Shown here: positions 32,434 through 41,753 of the stretch, in pieces
How positions within the stretch are numbered: the stretch's first letter is position 1
Layout: every line of letters begins with the position of its first letter
Source: CAWJAP01 sp963834365
Lineage (GTDB): Bacteria > Acidobacteriota > Vicinamibacteria > Vicinamibacterales > Vicinamibacteraceae
NCBI GenBank assembly: GCA_963834365.1
Contig: CAWIBS010000039.1
Coordinates: 186,001-250,000 of the forward strand
DNA: 64,000 nt
Direction of reading: 5' to 3'
Position numbers and translations under genes: made by a program
Notes under the pieces: model-generated
The model's database searches: none
Seen by the model: the letters and a program-made list of their open reading frames with translations, nothing else
What the model was told of the DNA's origin: nothing

Positions 32434-34836
32434 TCAATCCCGCACGTGGCGCCCCACGTCGCCGTGAACCTGGTCGATGTTCGCCATCGTGTGGCGATCG
32501 GCAATCGACAGGAAGTACTCGACGCTCGGGCGATCGTCGCTGAGCGTGTCGCCCTCGCCGACGTAGGCCGCGAGCTCGGCGGGCCCGGCGATGTACTGGC
32601 CGAGCAGACGCTCGAAGCTCGCGATCCCGAACGACTCCAGCACGGTCCTGGTGGCAGCATCGGCGAGCTTTCGGTCGTGGGCGGCTCGCGAGATCGTCAG
32701 CGGCCGCTTGGCCGCCACGAGCAGGCTCCCGTCGCCCCACAGCGTGGCCTGCGGAAAGACCCGGAGAAACGTGCGGATGAGCAGCTTGTATTCGGACTCG
32801 AGATCCGCGCCGATCCACTGGAGCACGAGTCCGTCGTTCCTGAGGACGCGGTAAATCAGCCGGAAATACTCGGCCGAATAGAGATTGCCCGCTCCGGCAT
32901 GGTTCGGGAGGATCAGGTCTGCCGTGATCACGTCGTACTGCCGCGGCGCCGACAACAACAGGTGGTTGCGGCCATCGTCCACGCGCAGGGTCAATGCCGG
33001 CCGGCGCAGCAGCCCGAAGTTGATCGAGTCGAAGAACGCGGCCCCGCGCACGACCGCCTCCGACAGCTCCACGACGTCCACCCGCACGCCCGGGAAGCGA
33101 GCGATGGCGCCGGGCGTCGCACCGCCGCCGAGGCCAATGACCAGTGCCCGGCTCGGCTGGGGATGCAGGGCCGTCGGCAGCCACCCGATGCGGTGATGGA
33201 TGAACGCCGTCCCGCGTGCGTCGTTGGCCTGATGATGCCCGTCGAGATACATGATGCGGGTGCGGCCACGCTGATGGACGGCGACGGTGGTCTGGACCCC
33301 CTCCTCGCGCCACAGCAGGTGTTCCCCGCGATTGAGCCGCGCGCGGAACAAGTCGAAGGGATTCGCGAGCGACACCGCGAGGAGCGCGTACGCCGTGATG
33401 CCCGTGACGGCCATCGCCGATGCCACGACCGGCCGTCGCCTCGCGAACGTCGCCGTGAGCGCGAGCGCGCCGCCAAGCGTCAGCGCCGCGAGGAGGCGCA
33501 GCGTGCCCTGCATGCCGAGCACGGGAATCAGCAGGAACCCCGCACCAAGCGCGCCGGCAATCGCCCCGCACACGTTGACGGCATAGAACCGGCCGGTACG
33601 CTCGGCCGCGGCAGCAACCGCCGCATCCCCGATGAACAGGCGGAGACCGACGGGAAACGCCGCGCCCAGCAGCAGCGCCGTCGGCAGAATCGCCAGCACG
33701 CTCGCCGTGCCGAGCGGGGCCAGGTAGGCGACGGTCGGCCACGCCTCGAACGCCGCTGGACGCGCGACGGTGAGATCGACGGCCAGGCCGGTCGCCGCAA
33801 ACGACGAGAGGACGACGATGACGACACCGAACTCGAGAGCGGCGAGCCAGACCACCCAGTCGCGCGGGCGGCGCATCAGCGGCGCGGCGAGCGCACTGCC
33901 GGCCGCAATCCCGCCCAGTACCGCCGCCAGCATGATCGTGAAGGCATAGGTCGTCGGCCGCAGGAAGATCACGAGCACGCGGAACCACACGATCTCGAGC
34001 GCCAGCGACACCGCGCCCGACAGCGCGAACACCGCCAGGACAACGGCGCGCGTGGCTGCGGGCACGCCCGGCTCCTCGACGGCCGCCACGCTCGTGCCGC
34101 GATCAACCGCGTGACCGCCGGCGCCTGCAGTCGCGCCCGTGCTCGCTCCAGCGGTGGTCGGTCCTGCGGCGCAGGTCGGCCTCCTGACATGCAGGCCTGA
34201 GGCTCCAACCCCGGGCGCCGCTCTCCAGCCTCGTCGCTCGAGCACCAACGCGCCGATCCCGACGATCAGGTTCAGCACGGCGCCCGCGATCAGCGAGCGT
34301 CGCAGGCCGAGAAAGGGAATCAGCAAGAAGCCGCCGACGAGCGCGCCGCTTATGGCGCCCGCCGTATTCACCGCGTAGAGCACGCTCGCGCGCGCGCCGA
34401 TGCGGGACTGCCCGGCGAGCGACGAGGCGAGCACGAGCGGCAGCGTCGCACCCATGAGCGAGGTCGGCACCAGGAGCACGAGGAACGCCAGCACGAACCG
34501 CATCACGGTCACGAGCCCGGCGCCGGCATCGACACCGGGATGCAGCCAGAGATACACGGCCTTCACGGCGTCGAGCCCAATCGGCGTGCCGAGGGCACAG
34601 AGGCCGACGAGCATCTCGACCACTCCGAACACGGCGAGCGGACGCCGGATCGCAGGTGCCCGTCGTCCAGCCACGAAGCTGCCGATGGCGAGACCGGCCA
34701 TGAAGCTCGCGAGAACGGTGCTGGCGGCATGCACCGTCACGCCGAAGATCAAGGCGAGCATCCGCAGCCACAGCGTCTGGTAGACGAGTGCGCAGGCTCC
34801 CGAGCAGAAGAAGAGCAGCGCCAGCGCAGGAAGCAT
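32434..34836 (-). CDS. Membrane-fused MFS transporter / spermidine synthase-like protein
   Basis: The product is 800 residues. The N-terminal ~500 residues have about 12-14 hydrophobic helices in two halves joined by an Ala/Gly/Thr linker; both halves contain the family motif SG..LVYQTLWLRML / SGAVSLALEIVWFRVL. The C-terminal ~280 residues are a spermidine-synthase fold with ALVIGLGGGATPGAI (SAM-type nucleotide loop), VDVVELSEAVV and YDVITADLILP. The acidic catalytic Asp of true spermidine synthases falls at TADLI. Fused proteins of this kind are widespread and their substrates are not established. The reading frame is intact. The gene is divergent from dodecin. Confidence 0.88.
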   Translation of the reverse strand: MLPALALLFFCSGACALVYQTLWLRMLALIFGVTVHAASTVLASFMAGLAIGSFVAGRRAPAIRRPLAVFGVVEMLVGLCALGTPIGLDAVKAVYLWLHPGVDAGAGLVTVMRFVLAFLVLLVPTSLMGATLPLVLASSLAGQSRIGARASVLYAVNTAGAISGALVGGFLLIPFLGLRRSLIAGAVLNLIVGIGALVLERRGWRAAPGVGASGLHVRRPTCAAGPTTAGASTGATAGAGGHAVDRGTSVAAVEEPGVPAATRAVVLAVFALSGAVSLALEIVWFRVLVIFLRPTTYAFTIMLAAVLGGIAAGSALAAPLMRRPRDWVVWLAALEFGVVIVVLSSFAATGLAVDLTVARPAAFEAWPTVAYLAPLGTASVLAILPTALLLGAAFPVGLRLFIGDAAVAAAAERTGRFYAVNVCGAIAGALGAGFLLIPVLGMQGTLRLLAALTLGGALALTATFARRRPVVASAMAVTGITAYALLAVSLANPFDLFRARLNRGEHLLWREEGVQTTVAVHQRGRTRIMYLDGHHQANDARGTAFIHHRIGWLPTALHPQPSRALVIGLGGGATPGAIARFPGVRVDVVELSEAVVRGAAFFDSINFGLLRRPALTLRVDDGRNHLLLSAPRQYDVITADLILPNHAGAGNLYSAEYFRLIYRVLRNDGLVLQWIGADLESEYKLLIRTFLRVFPQATLWGDGSLLVAAKRPLTISRAAHDRKLADAATRTVLESFGIASFERLLGQYIAGPAELAAYVGEGDTLSDDRPSVEYFLSIADRHTMANIDQVHGDVGRHVRD

Positions 34837-34923
34837 GGCAGGTCTCAGGCCCAGGGCCTCAGGCAGGCGCCAGACCCCATCGTCCGGTGTTCATCGACTG
34901 ACTCCCCCGGGGGGCGCGCCAGA

Positions 34924-34953
34924 CTGTCAACACAATGGCTTCCGGCTTAGAAT
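34924..34953 (+). promoter_or_regulatory. Candidate promoter for dodecin
   Basis: CTGTCA (34924-34929) and TAGAAT (34948-34953) are 18 nt apart, with four and five of six consensus bases respectively. The dodecin ribosome binding site and ATG follow about 37 nt downstream. Confidence 0.4.
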
Positions 34954-34989
34954 ATGCGCTCCCATCCCGTTCTGCCGAGGAGGTCGTCC

Positions 34990-35193
34990 ATGTCCGTCGC
35001 CCGCGTCACCGAGATCATCGCCTCGTCGAAGAAGAGCTTCGACGACGCCGTCGAGAACGGCATCAGCCGCGCCAACAAGACGATCAAGAACATCCAGGGC
35101 GCCTGGGTCTCCGATCACAAGGTCGTGGTGGACAAAGGCAAGATCGTCGAGTGGCGGGTGATCATGAAGGTCACCTTCGTGCTCGAGAAGTGA
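34990..35193 (+). CDS. Dodecin (flavin-binding storage protein)
   Basis: The product is 67 residues, the normal dodecin length, starting MSVARVTEIIASSKKSFDDAV and containing GISRANKTIKNIQGAWVSDHKVVVDKGKIVEWRV. Dodecins form dodecameric shells that bind riboflavin, FMN or CoA; the Trp in GAWV corresponds to the residue that stacks on flavin. The start at 34990 follows a strong GAGGAGG at 8 nt spacing. It is just upstream of a FadL-like gene (56 nt), possibly in the same transcript. Confidence 0.92.
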   Translation: MSVARVTEIIASSKKSFDDAVENGISRANKTIKNIQGAWVSDHKVVVDKGKIVEWRVIMKVTFVLEK

Positions 35194-35249
35194 TCTGTGA
35201 TGGCGGGCGGCGCGCTGTCGTCGGGGGCGCGGTGTCAGAAGGATCGACG

Positions 35250-36622
35250 ATGGCCTCCATCCGCCCGGCGATGCTCGCCCTGTCGCTGTTCGCCGTCCTG
35301 AGTCCGGGCCGGGTCGAGGGGCAGGGATTCGGCGTCTACGAACAGGGCACGTGCGCCATGGCCCGCGGCGGTGCGGGGGTGGCGGAGCCGTGCGACGATG
35401 GCTCCGCGATCTACCTGAATCCGGCCGGGCTCGTCGGCCGGCAGGGGATCACCATCAGCGGCGGCGGAACCGTGATCTTCGGATCGGGAACCTTCGACGG
35501 CGACGACGGCTCGCGTACGGCCATCGAGGGCAGCACCGCGCTCGCCCCGCATTTCTACGTCCGCTACGCCTTCAACGATCGGCTGGCGATCGGCGGTGGA
35601 CTGTACGTGCCCTATGGGCTGGGCATCCGCTGGCCGCTCGATTTCGCCGGACGATTCGTGAGCTACGACTCGAGTCTTCAAACCGCGTACGTGCAGCCCA
35701 CCCTGGCCTATGCCCTCACCGATGCGGTGTCGGTGGGCGGCGGGTTGGCCATCGCCATCGGATCGGTCGAGTTGAACCGGCGTGAGGATCTGGCGACGGT
35801 GCCGCTGGGCACCACCGGCCTCAGCTTCGGATCGCTGGTGGACCCCCGAACCGACTTCGCGACCACCACGTTGTCGGCGTCAGGAGCCACGGGGGTCGGC
35901 GCCAGCCTCGGGATCCTGATCAAGGCGAACGATCGGCTTCGCATCGGCGCGCGCTATCTGACCGCCGTCGAGCTCACCTACGAGGGGACGCGCGGTTCGA
36001 ACCGGTCGCGGGCAGCTTTCGTGTGACGAAACCGAATCCGCTCGGGCTGCCGGTTGGAACGCCGCTCGATGCCGCCGTCGCCCAGGTGTTTTCGGCACTC
36101 CAGGATCAAAGCGCCCGCACCGGGCTCGAGATGCCCGCACAACTGGTCGCGGGCGTGAGCGCACGCGCGACGTCGCGCCTCACGCTCTTCGCCGACTATC
36201 ACTGGGTCGGCTGGTCCGCCTTCGACACCGTCACGCTCGACTTCTCTCAACCCATCCCTCCGGACGAAGGCCTGATCCAGAACTACCGCGACACGAGCGC
36301 CGTCCGCATCGGCGCCGATGTCGAGGCCAGGCCCGGGCTGCAGCTGAGGGCCGGCTACGCCTACAACCAGGCCGCCGCTCCGGACGAGACGGTCACACCG
36401 CTGCTGCCCGAAGCGAGTCGCAATCACTTCACCGCTGGGCTCGGCTGGACCCCGCGGGCGAACCTGACCCTCGACCTGGCCTATCAGTTCGTTCGCCACG
36501 CCGATCGGCGCGGCCGCGTCGTGAATCCTCCGCCCGGCGAGGCGCCCACCGTCGCCCTGAACTCGGGGCTGTATCGCTCGCGCGCGGATCTGCTCGGCTT
36601 TACGCTGACCTATCGGCGCTAG
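35250..36622 (+). CDS. FadL/OmpP1/TodX-type outer-membrane transporter (one frameshift)
   Basis: A signal peptide (MLALSLFAVLSPGRVEG) precedes the family start GFGVYEQGTCAMARGGAGVAEPCDDGSAIYLNPAGL, the N-terminal plug pattern (A..A....A...NPAG) of long-chain fatty acid and aromatic transporters. Barrel strands follow to the terminal FTLTYRR. The product is about 457 residues. A missing base near 35990 shifts the frame within YEGTARFEPVAGSFRVTKPNPLGLP. It probably imports hydrophobic compounds. The next gene (cyclase-like) starts 7 nt later, so they may be co-transcribed. Confidence 0.85.
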
Positions 36623-36629
36623 GGACCCG

Positions 36630-39600
36630 ATGGAACGCCTCGAGAGCTTCGTCGCGGGCGCGCTGCTCCAGCGCCTCAGACAGGCTGACGCCGACGCGGA
36701 TGCGGCATGTACGTCGTTTCGCGGCGCGGTGCTGTTCGTCGACATCTCGGGCTACACCGTCCTGGCGGAGACGCTGTGCGGACAGGGCGCCGACGGCATC
36801 GAGCAACTCGGCAGGATGCTCGACGCGGCCTTTCGCGGCCACGTCCGCGCGGTCCACGACACGGGCGGCGAGATCGCCTGCTTCGCCGGTGACGCCTTCA
36901 TCGCCTACTGGTCGGCAGACGACGGCAACGTGCCACGAGCGCTGGCGCAGGCGCACGACTGCGCGCGCGCGCTCCACGTGCGGCTGCGATCGGATGTCGC
37001 CGCAGTGCCGTCCACGGCGACGCCGGCTTCGCCACCGCTGCACATCGGCGTCGGCGCCGGCGAGATCTGGGCGGCGCGCCTCGGCGCCGGATCGATGGCA
37101 GTTGCTGCTCGCCGGGCCCGCTGTCCGCGACGCCTGCGCCGCGGCGGCTCGCGCCGCCGCCGGGGAGACGATCGTCGGCGCCAGCCGCCGGGCCGTTCAT
37201 GCGCCACGCCGGCCGCGCTCGCGCCGCCGACGCCCGGCGATGCGCCCGGCGGCCGATCGACAGCCCGACCGATGGACGGCGTCGGGCAGGTGAACCGAGC
37301 GCGTCCAGGAATTACTGGGCGAAGGCTATTCGCGCGTGGATTCCCCAGCGGCGGCACGATCTGCGCGCTGTTCGTCCGCATCGACGGACTGGACGACACG
37401 CACGCCCGAGGCGCTGGCACGGCATCAGGCCGTCGTGACGTCGCTGCACGTCGCGCTGCGTCCCTACACCGGTTCGAGCGGCACGCTGCTGCTCGACGAC
37501 AAGGGGCTCGTGTTCACGCTGTGCCTCGGCATGCCCCACGACGCGCATGCCGACGATGCGCTGCGCGCGGTGCGGGCCGGGCTGGCGGTGCGGGCGGAGC
37601 TGTCGCGGCTGGGCCTCGATGTGCGATCGGGGTCGCCGACGGGCCGGCGTCTGCATGCCGCTCGGAGGGCCCGAGCGCCGGCACTACTGGTCGGTGGGCC
37701 GTTTCATGCACGTCGCCGGCCGGCTGATGCAGGCGGCGGGGAGCGGCATGCTGTGCACGGAGGAAGTCGCCGATCGGGTCCGCCGCGCGGTCGGCCTCTC
37801 GCCGGAGCGGCCGCTCGCGCTCAAGGGATTCCGCTGGCCGCTGCGGGCGTTCCGGGTCCGTGACGCGTCGTTGCTGGACGATGAGGCCGAGGCGCTGTAC
37901 GGGCGCGAGGACGAACAGGCGGCCTGGACCAGTGCCTCGAAGCGTTCGAGCAGGAGCGCGGCACGGTCGTCTGGGTGGTCGGCGAGGCAGGGCTCGGCAA
38001 GACCGCGCTGGTCCACTACCTGCGGCAGGCCGCGGCAGCAGCGCGGCTGGCGATGCCTGCTCGGGCGGCGCGGATCGGTGGAGATCGGCGGTGCCGTACG
38101 CGGCGTGGCGCCCCGTGTTCGCCGCCATGCTGGGCGACCCGCAGCCGTCAGCGCCCTCGACCCGAGGAGCAGCGTCTGGCCCGCATCGGCCGCGATCCGC
38201 CATCCGCAGCTCGCGCCGCTTGATCAACGCGGTCGTGCCAGGCTTCCTCGAGGAGACGCCGCTCGTGCAGAGCCTCTCCGGACAGGCGCGCGCCGACGCG
38301 ACCTCGACCGTGCTCAGCGAGATCATCGCGGCTCACGCCACGGCTCGCTTCGTGCTCGTGCTCGAGGACTGTCACTGGATGGACTCGGCGTCGTGGCGTC
38401 TCGTGCTCCGCGTCGCGCAGGACTATCCGCAGGCGCTGATCGTGCTCACCTCGCGGCCGGTCACCGACGTGCAGGAGCTGAGCGCGCTGCAGACGCGCCT
38501 GGAGCGGTTCGCCGAGATGAAGCTCTCGCCGCTTGCGCTCGAGCGCCATCGCGGTCGCTGGTCGAGAGCGTGCTCGGCGGACAGGGCGTGGCAGCAGGAG
38601 GTGATCGAGCGAGATCGCGCAGCGATCGGTCGGGCAATCCGCTGTTCGCGCGCGAGTACGCGCTGCTGCTGACCACGCATCTGCACCAGGCGCGACTTCG
38701 ACCCTCGCGCCCCGCGGCGCCGCAGCCGGCGCCATCGAGCGGCGGTGCCGGTGACGGTCCAGAGCCTGATCGCGAGCCGACTCGACGCCTGTCGCCGTCC
38801 GAGGATCTCGCGCTCAAGGCCGCCAGCGTGCTCGGCGACACGCTTCAGCCTCGACCTGCTCGCGCGCGTGTACCCGGGCAGTCCGCAGCCGACGCGCTCG
38901 ACGCCATTCTCGCCAGCCTGACGGAACGGCAGCTGATCGTCCGCGCGGACGGCGATGCCGGACGTTTCGGTTCCAGCATGCGCTGATTCGCGAGGTCACC
39001 TACCAGCAGCTGACGCGCGACCAGCGGCGCGAGCTGCACCGGCGCGTCGCCGAGACGATCGAGACGCGAGCACCACGGCCGATCTGCGACCGCATTTCGC
39101 CGTCGCTGGCTCACCACTGGTCGCAGGCCGAGGAGCCTGGCCGCCACGATCACCTACTCGGATCCGCGGCGTCGCAGGCGCTGGCCGCGGGCGCGTTCGA
39201 AGAGGCCGACGCCTGCTGAGCGCTGCATCCGGCTGCTCCGACGAGCGGGCGCCGGTCGACGCCGCCGACCGGATCCGCTGGCATCGTCAGATGGCCGACG
39301 CGCGCCACGGCATGGGCCAGCTCGAGCCGCGCAGCGCCGCGGCGCACCAGGCGCTGCGCTCGCCGGCTGCGCCCGTCCGCATACGTCGGTCGGTCTGGTC
39401 GCGCAGGCCGCCGCCCGCCTCTGCCGGTTGACGGCCGCGGCGCATCATCGGCGTGCGGCTCCGGGATGACGACGCCGGCGACGGACGCTGGACGTCGCGC
39501 GCGCGTATCGCCACAGCGCCGAGGTCTGCTACTTCAACAACGACATGCTCGGCATGATCTGCGACAGCGTCAGCGCGGTCGCGCTGCGCCTCGTAGCTGC

Positions 39601-40568
39601 CGCCGTCGGCGGTGCTGGCCGGGGCGTCCACCGAGCTCGGCGGCATCCTGAGCATCGCCGGCCTGCGGCGCACCGGCGAGCGCATCCTGCAGCGCGCCAT
39701 CGCCATGGCGGAGGCCGCCGACGATCAGGCCGCACAGGCCTACGCGCACATGGTCAGCTGTCTCTACTACGTCGGCATCGGCGACTGGCAGTCGGCGGAA
39801 CGGAGCGCGCAGCGCTGCCAGGCGCTCTGCGAGCCGATGGACGATCGCGTCAACTGGACCAACGCGCAGGCCGTGCGGTTCTGGATGAGCCATTACCGGT
39901 CGCACGAGGCGGCGGCGCTACGATGCCGCGCGCAGCCTGCGCGATCGCGCCGGCGAAACCGGCAATCGCCAGCATCGGGCGTGGGCGTTCCGCTGCCTGG
40001 CGGTCTGCGCGCTGCGGCGCGAACGAGCCGGCCGAGGCCGTGGCGCACCTGCAGGCGGCGACTCGAATGCCTCGGCGAGACGGCCGCGCTCAACGAGCGC
40101 ATCCCGACGCTGGGCATCCTGGCGCTGGCGCAGCTGAGGAGCGGCGAGCTGTGGTCGGCGCGCGCGACGCGCCAAGGAGGGGCTGGCGCAGATCGTGCGC
40201 GTGCGGCGGCCGATCGGCCACGGCACGCTCGAGGGATATTCGTCGCTGGTCACGGTGGCGCTCGATGCCTGGCAGGAGGAGCGGTCGCCCGACTGGCGGC
40301 GCGCGATCGTGAAGTGCCTGCGCGTCCTGGGCCGTTATCGCAAGGAGCTTCCCGGTCGGCGAGCCGCGGTATCAGCTGCATCGACGGCGACTATCAGCGG
40401 CTGTCGGCGGCGCGCTGCGAGCGCCGCCCGGCGGAGCTATCGGCGCGGCGAGCGCTGCGGCAATCCGGCTCGGCATGCCGTGGGAGGCCGCGCAGCTGCC
40501 GCGAGGCGCTCGAAGGGCTCGCGGCCACTTCGCGACGAGGCGCACGACCTATGACAGGCCATCCCTGA
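36630..40568 (+). pseudogene. Soluble adenylyl cyclase-like protein: two cyclase domains, AAA ATPase and TPR (many frame changes)
   Basis: Stitched across frames this is about 1,310 residues. Cyclase homology domain 1 lies at ~36690-37110 (GAVLFVDISGYTVLAETL, CFAGDAFIAYW, with the metal-binding Asp residues). A second, weaker cyclase domain lies at ~37360-37790 (TGSSGTLLLDDKGLVFTLCLG, WSVGRFMHVAGRLMQAA, MLCTEEVADRV). An NTPase follows (Walker A GEAGLGKTALVHYLRQAA; Walker B-like FVLVLEDCHWMDSASW) at ~37950-38500, then helical TPR-like sequence to the end. This order is that of animal soluble adenylyl cyclase and its bacterial relatives. More than 20 indels interrupt it, at the same density as in neighbouring genes, so sequencing error is likely, though real decay is not excluded. 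It converges with the hydrolase gene. Confidence 0.75.
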
Positions 40569-41744
40569 TTCGCGGCCACACGTCGCGGCTGGCATCTCTG
40601 CCCCACAGCAGATCCTGGTGCCCGTAGCCGGGGAGACACGTGCTTGTGCACACGCCCGCGAAGGCCGCGCGTGCCGCGGACCAGCCATTCGTACATCAGG
40701 TCGATGCTGTCCCGGTGCCACAGGCGATTGAGCGCGCCGGTGATCAGCGTGACCTTGTCGCAGGCTCGGAACGCGTCGCGTGCGTCCTCGTCGACGAAAC
40801 ACGTCGTTGCCTGCGTGGGGTCGTCATGGTAGAACGTGGCGTGGCCCTGCCGCAGATTGCTGCGCGCGCATGGATGTACATGTGCAGCGGGATGCCGCCG
40901 AACAGCTCGGGCAGTCAGCGGATTTGCCAATGCCGTGAATGTCGTCCGCGAGATTGTCGTGATGGTACGGCATGCCGTACATGAAGCTCAGGCGGTTGCA
41001 CATCAGGGTCACGGGATCGCGCCGCTCCGGTGACGGCGGTGCGGCGGGCGCCTCGGGATGAAATTTCAACGCGCCCGGCCAGGCGCACGTAGAGCTTCTC
41101 GAGATCGTCGGGCCACGGCCGTCCTGAGACCGGCCGCGTCGGCCGTCATGCGCGGATCGACGAACAGCGGCGAGTCTCCTCGCCCAGACTCTTGAGGTGC
41201 TCGAGCATGCGATCCTCCGATTTCAGGCGGCTGTCGATCGGCGTCTCGTAAAACAGGCCGAGCGCCATCAGCACGACGCAGTCCACTTCCGCGGCGCGTG
41301 ACGGTGGCGCGAGCGCGATGGCTTCGGCGAGCACGGCGCCTGCCCATGCAGTGACCCGACCACGGCGATCTTCGGCGCCTTGCGTGACGGCGAGGATCTT
41401 GTCGACCGCCGCGCGGCACATCCTGCTCCGCGGCGCGATTGAAGTTGTAGCAGCTCGCCGTGGTCCCGGAGCGGTGTTCCTGGTTGCGCATCGTCCACGA
41501 CCAGGCTGCTGCCGCGCCAGTCGAGCAGCCACGGATCGAAGCGCCTTGCGCGGCCAGCCAGTCCGCAAAGCTCGGACGTGGCCTGGTGAACGTGCGATGA
41601 CTGGCGCTCGCGCCGTGCAGCAGGAGCACGGGCTTCCGCGGCACTGTCGAGCCGGTCACCCGTTGCGCCTCCAGGCGATGCAGCCGCAGCGGATCGTGCG
41701 CCGGACCTACCGGACAGCAACGGCACTTCCTTCAGTTCAGACAT
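40549..41744 (-). pseudogene. Alpha/beta hydrolase with GHCMG nucleophile elbow (many frame changes)
   Basis: Across frames: MSELKEVPLLSGR, then PVLLLHGASASHRTF (oxyanion region), DPWLLDWRGSSLV, the elbow AVVGHCMGGAVLAEAIAL, VDCVVLMALGLFYETPIDSRLKSEDRMLEHLKSLGEE, and the C-terminal half FMYGMPYHHDNL, HMYIHARSNLRQG, KVTLITGALNRLWHRDSIDLMYEWL. The nucleophile position is Cys (GxCxG), as in PHA synthases, not the usual Ser. In homologues I recall, this domain is fused behind a GMC oxidoreductase; here the GMC stop lies about 10 nt upstream, with CGGAG between. It probably cleaves or forms an ester or thioester of a lipid. About 400 residues. Confidence 0.7.
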
Positions 41745-41753
41745 GGATCTCCG

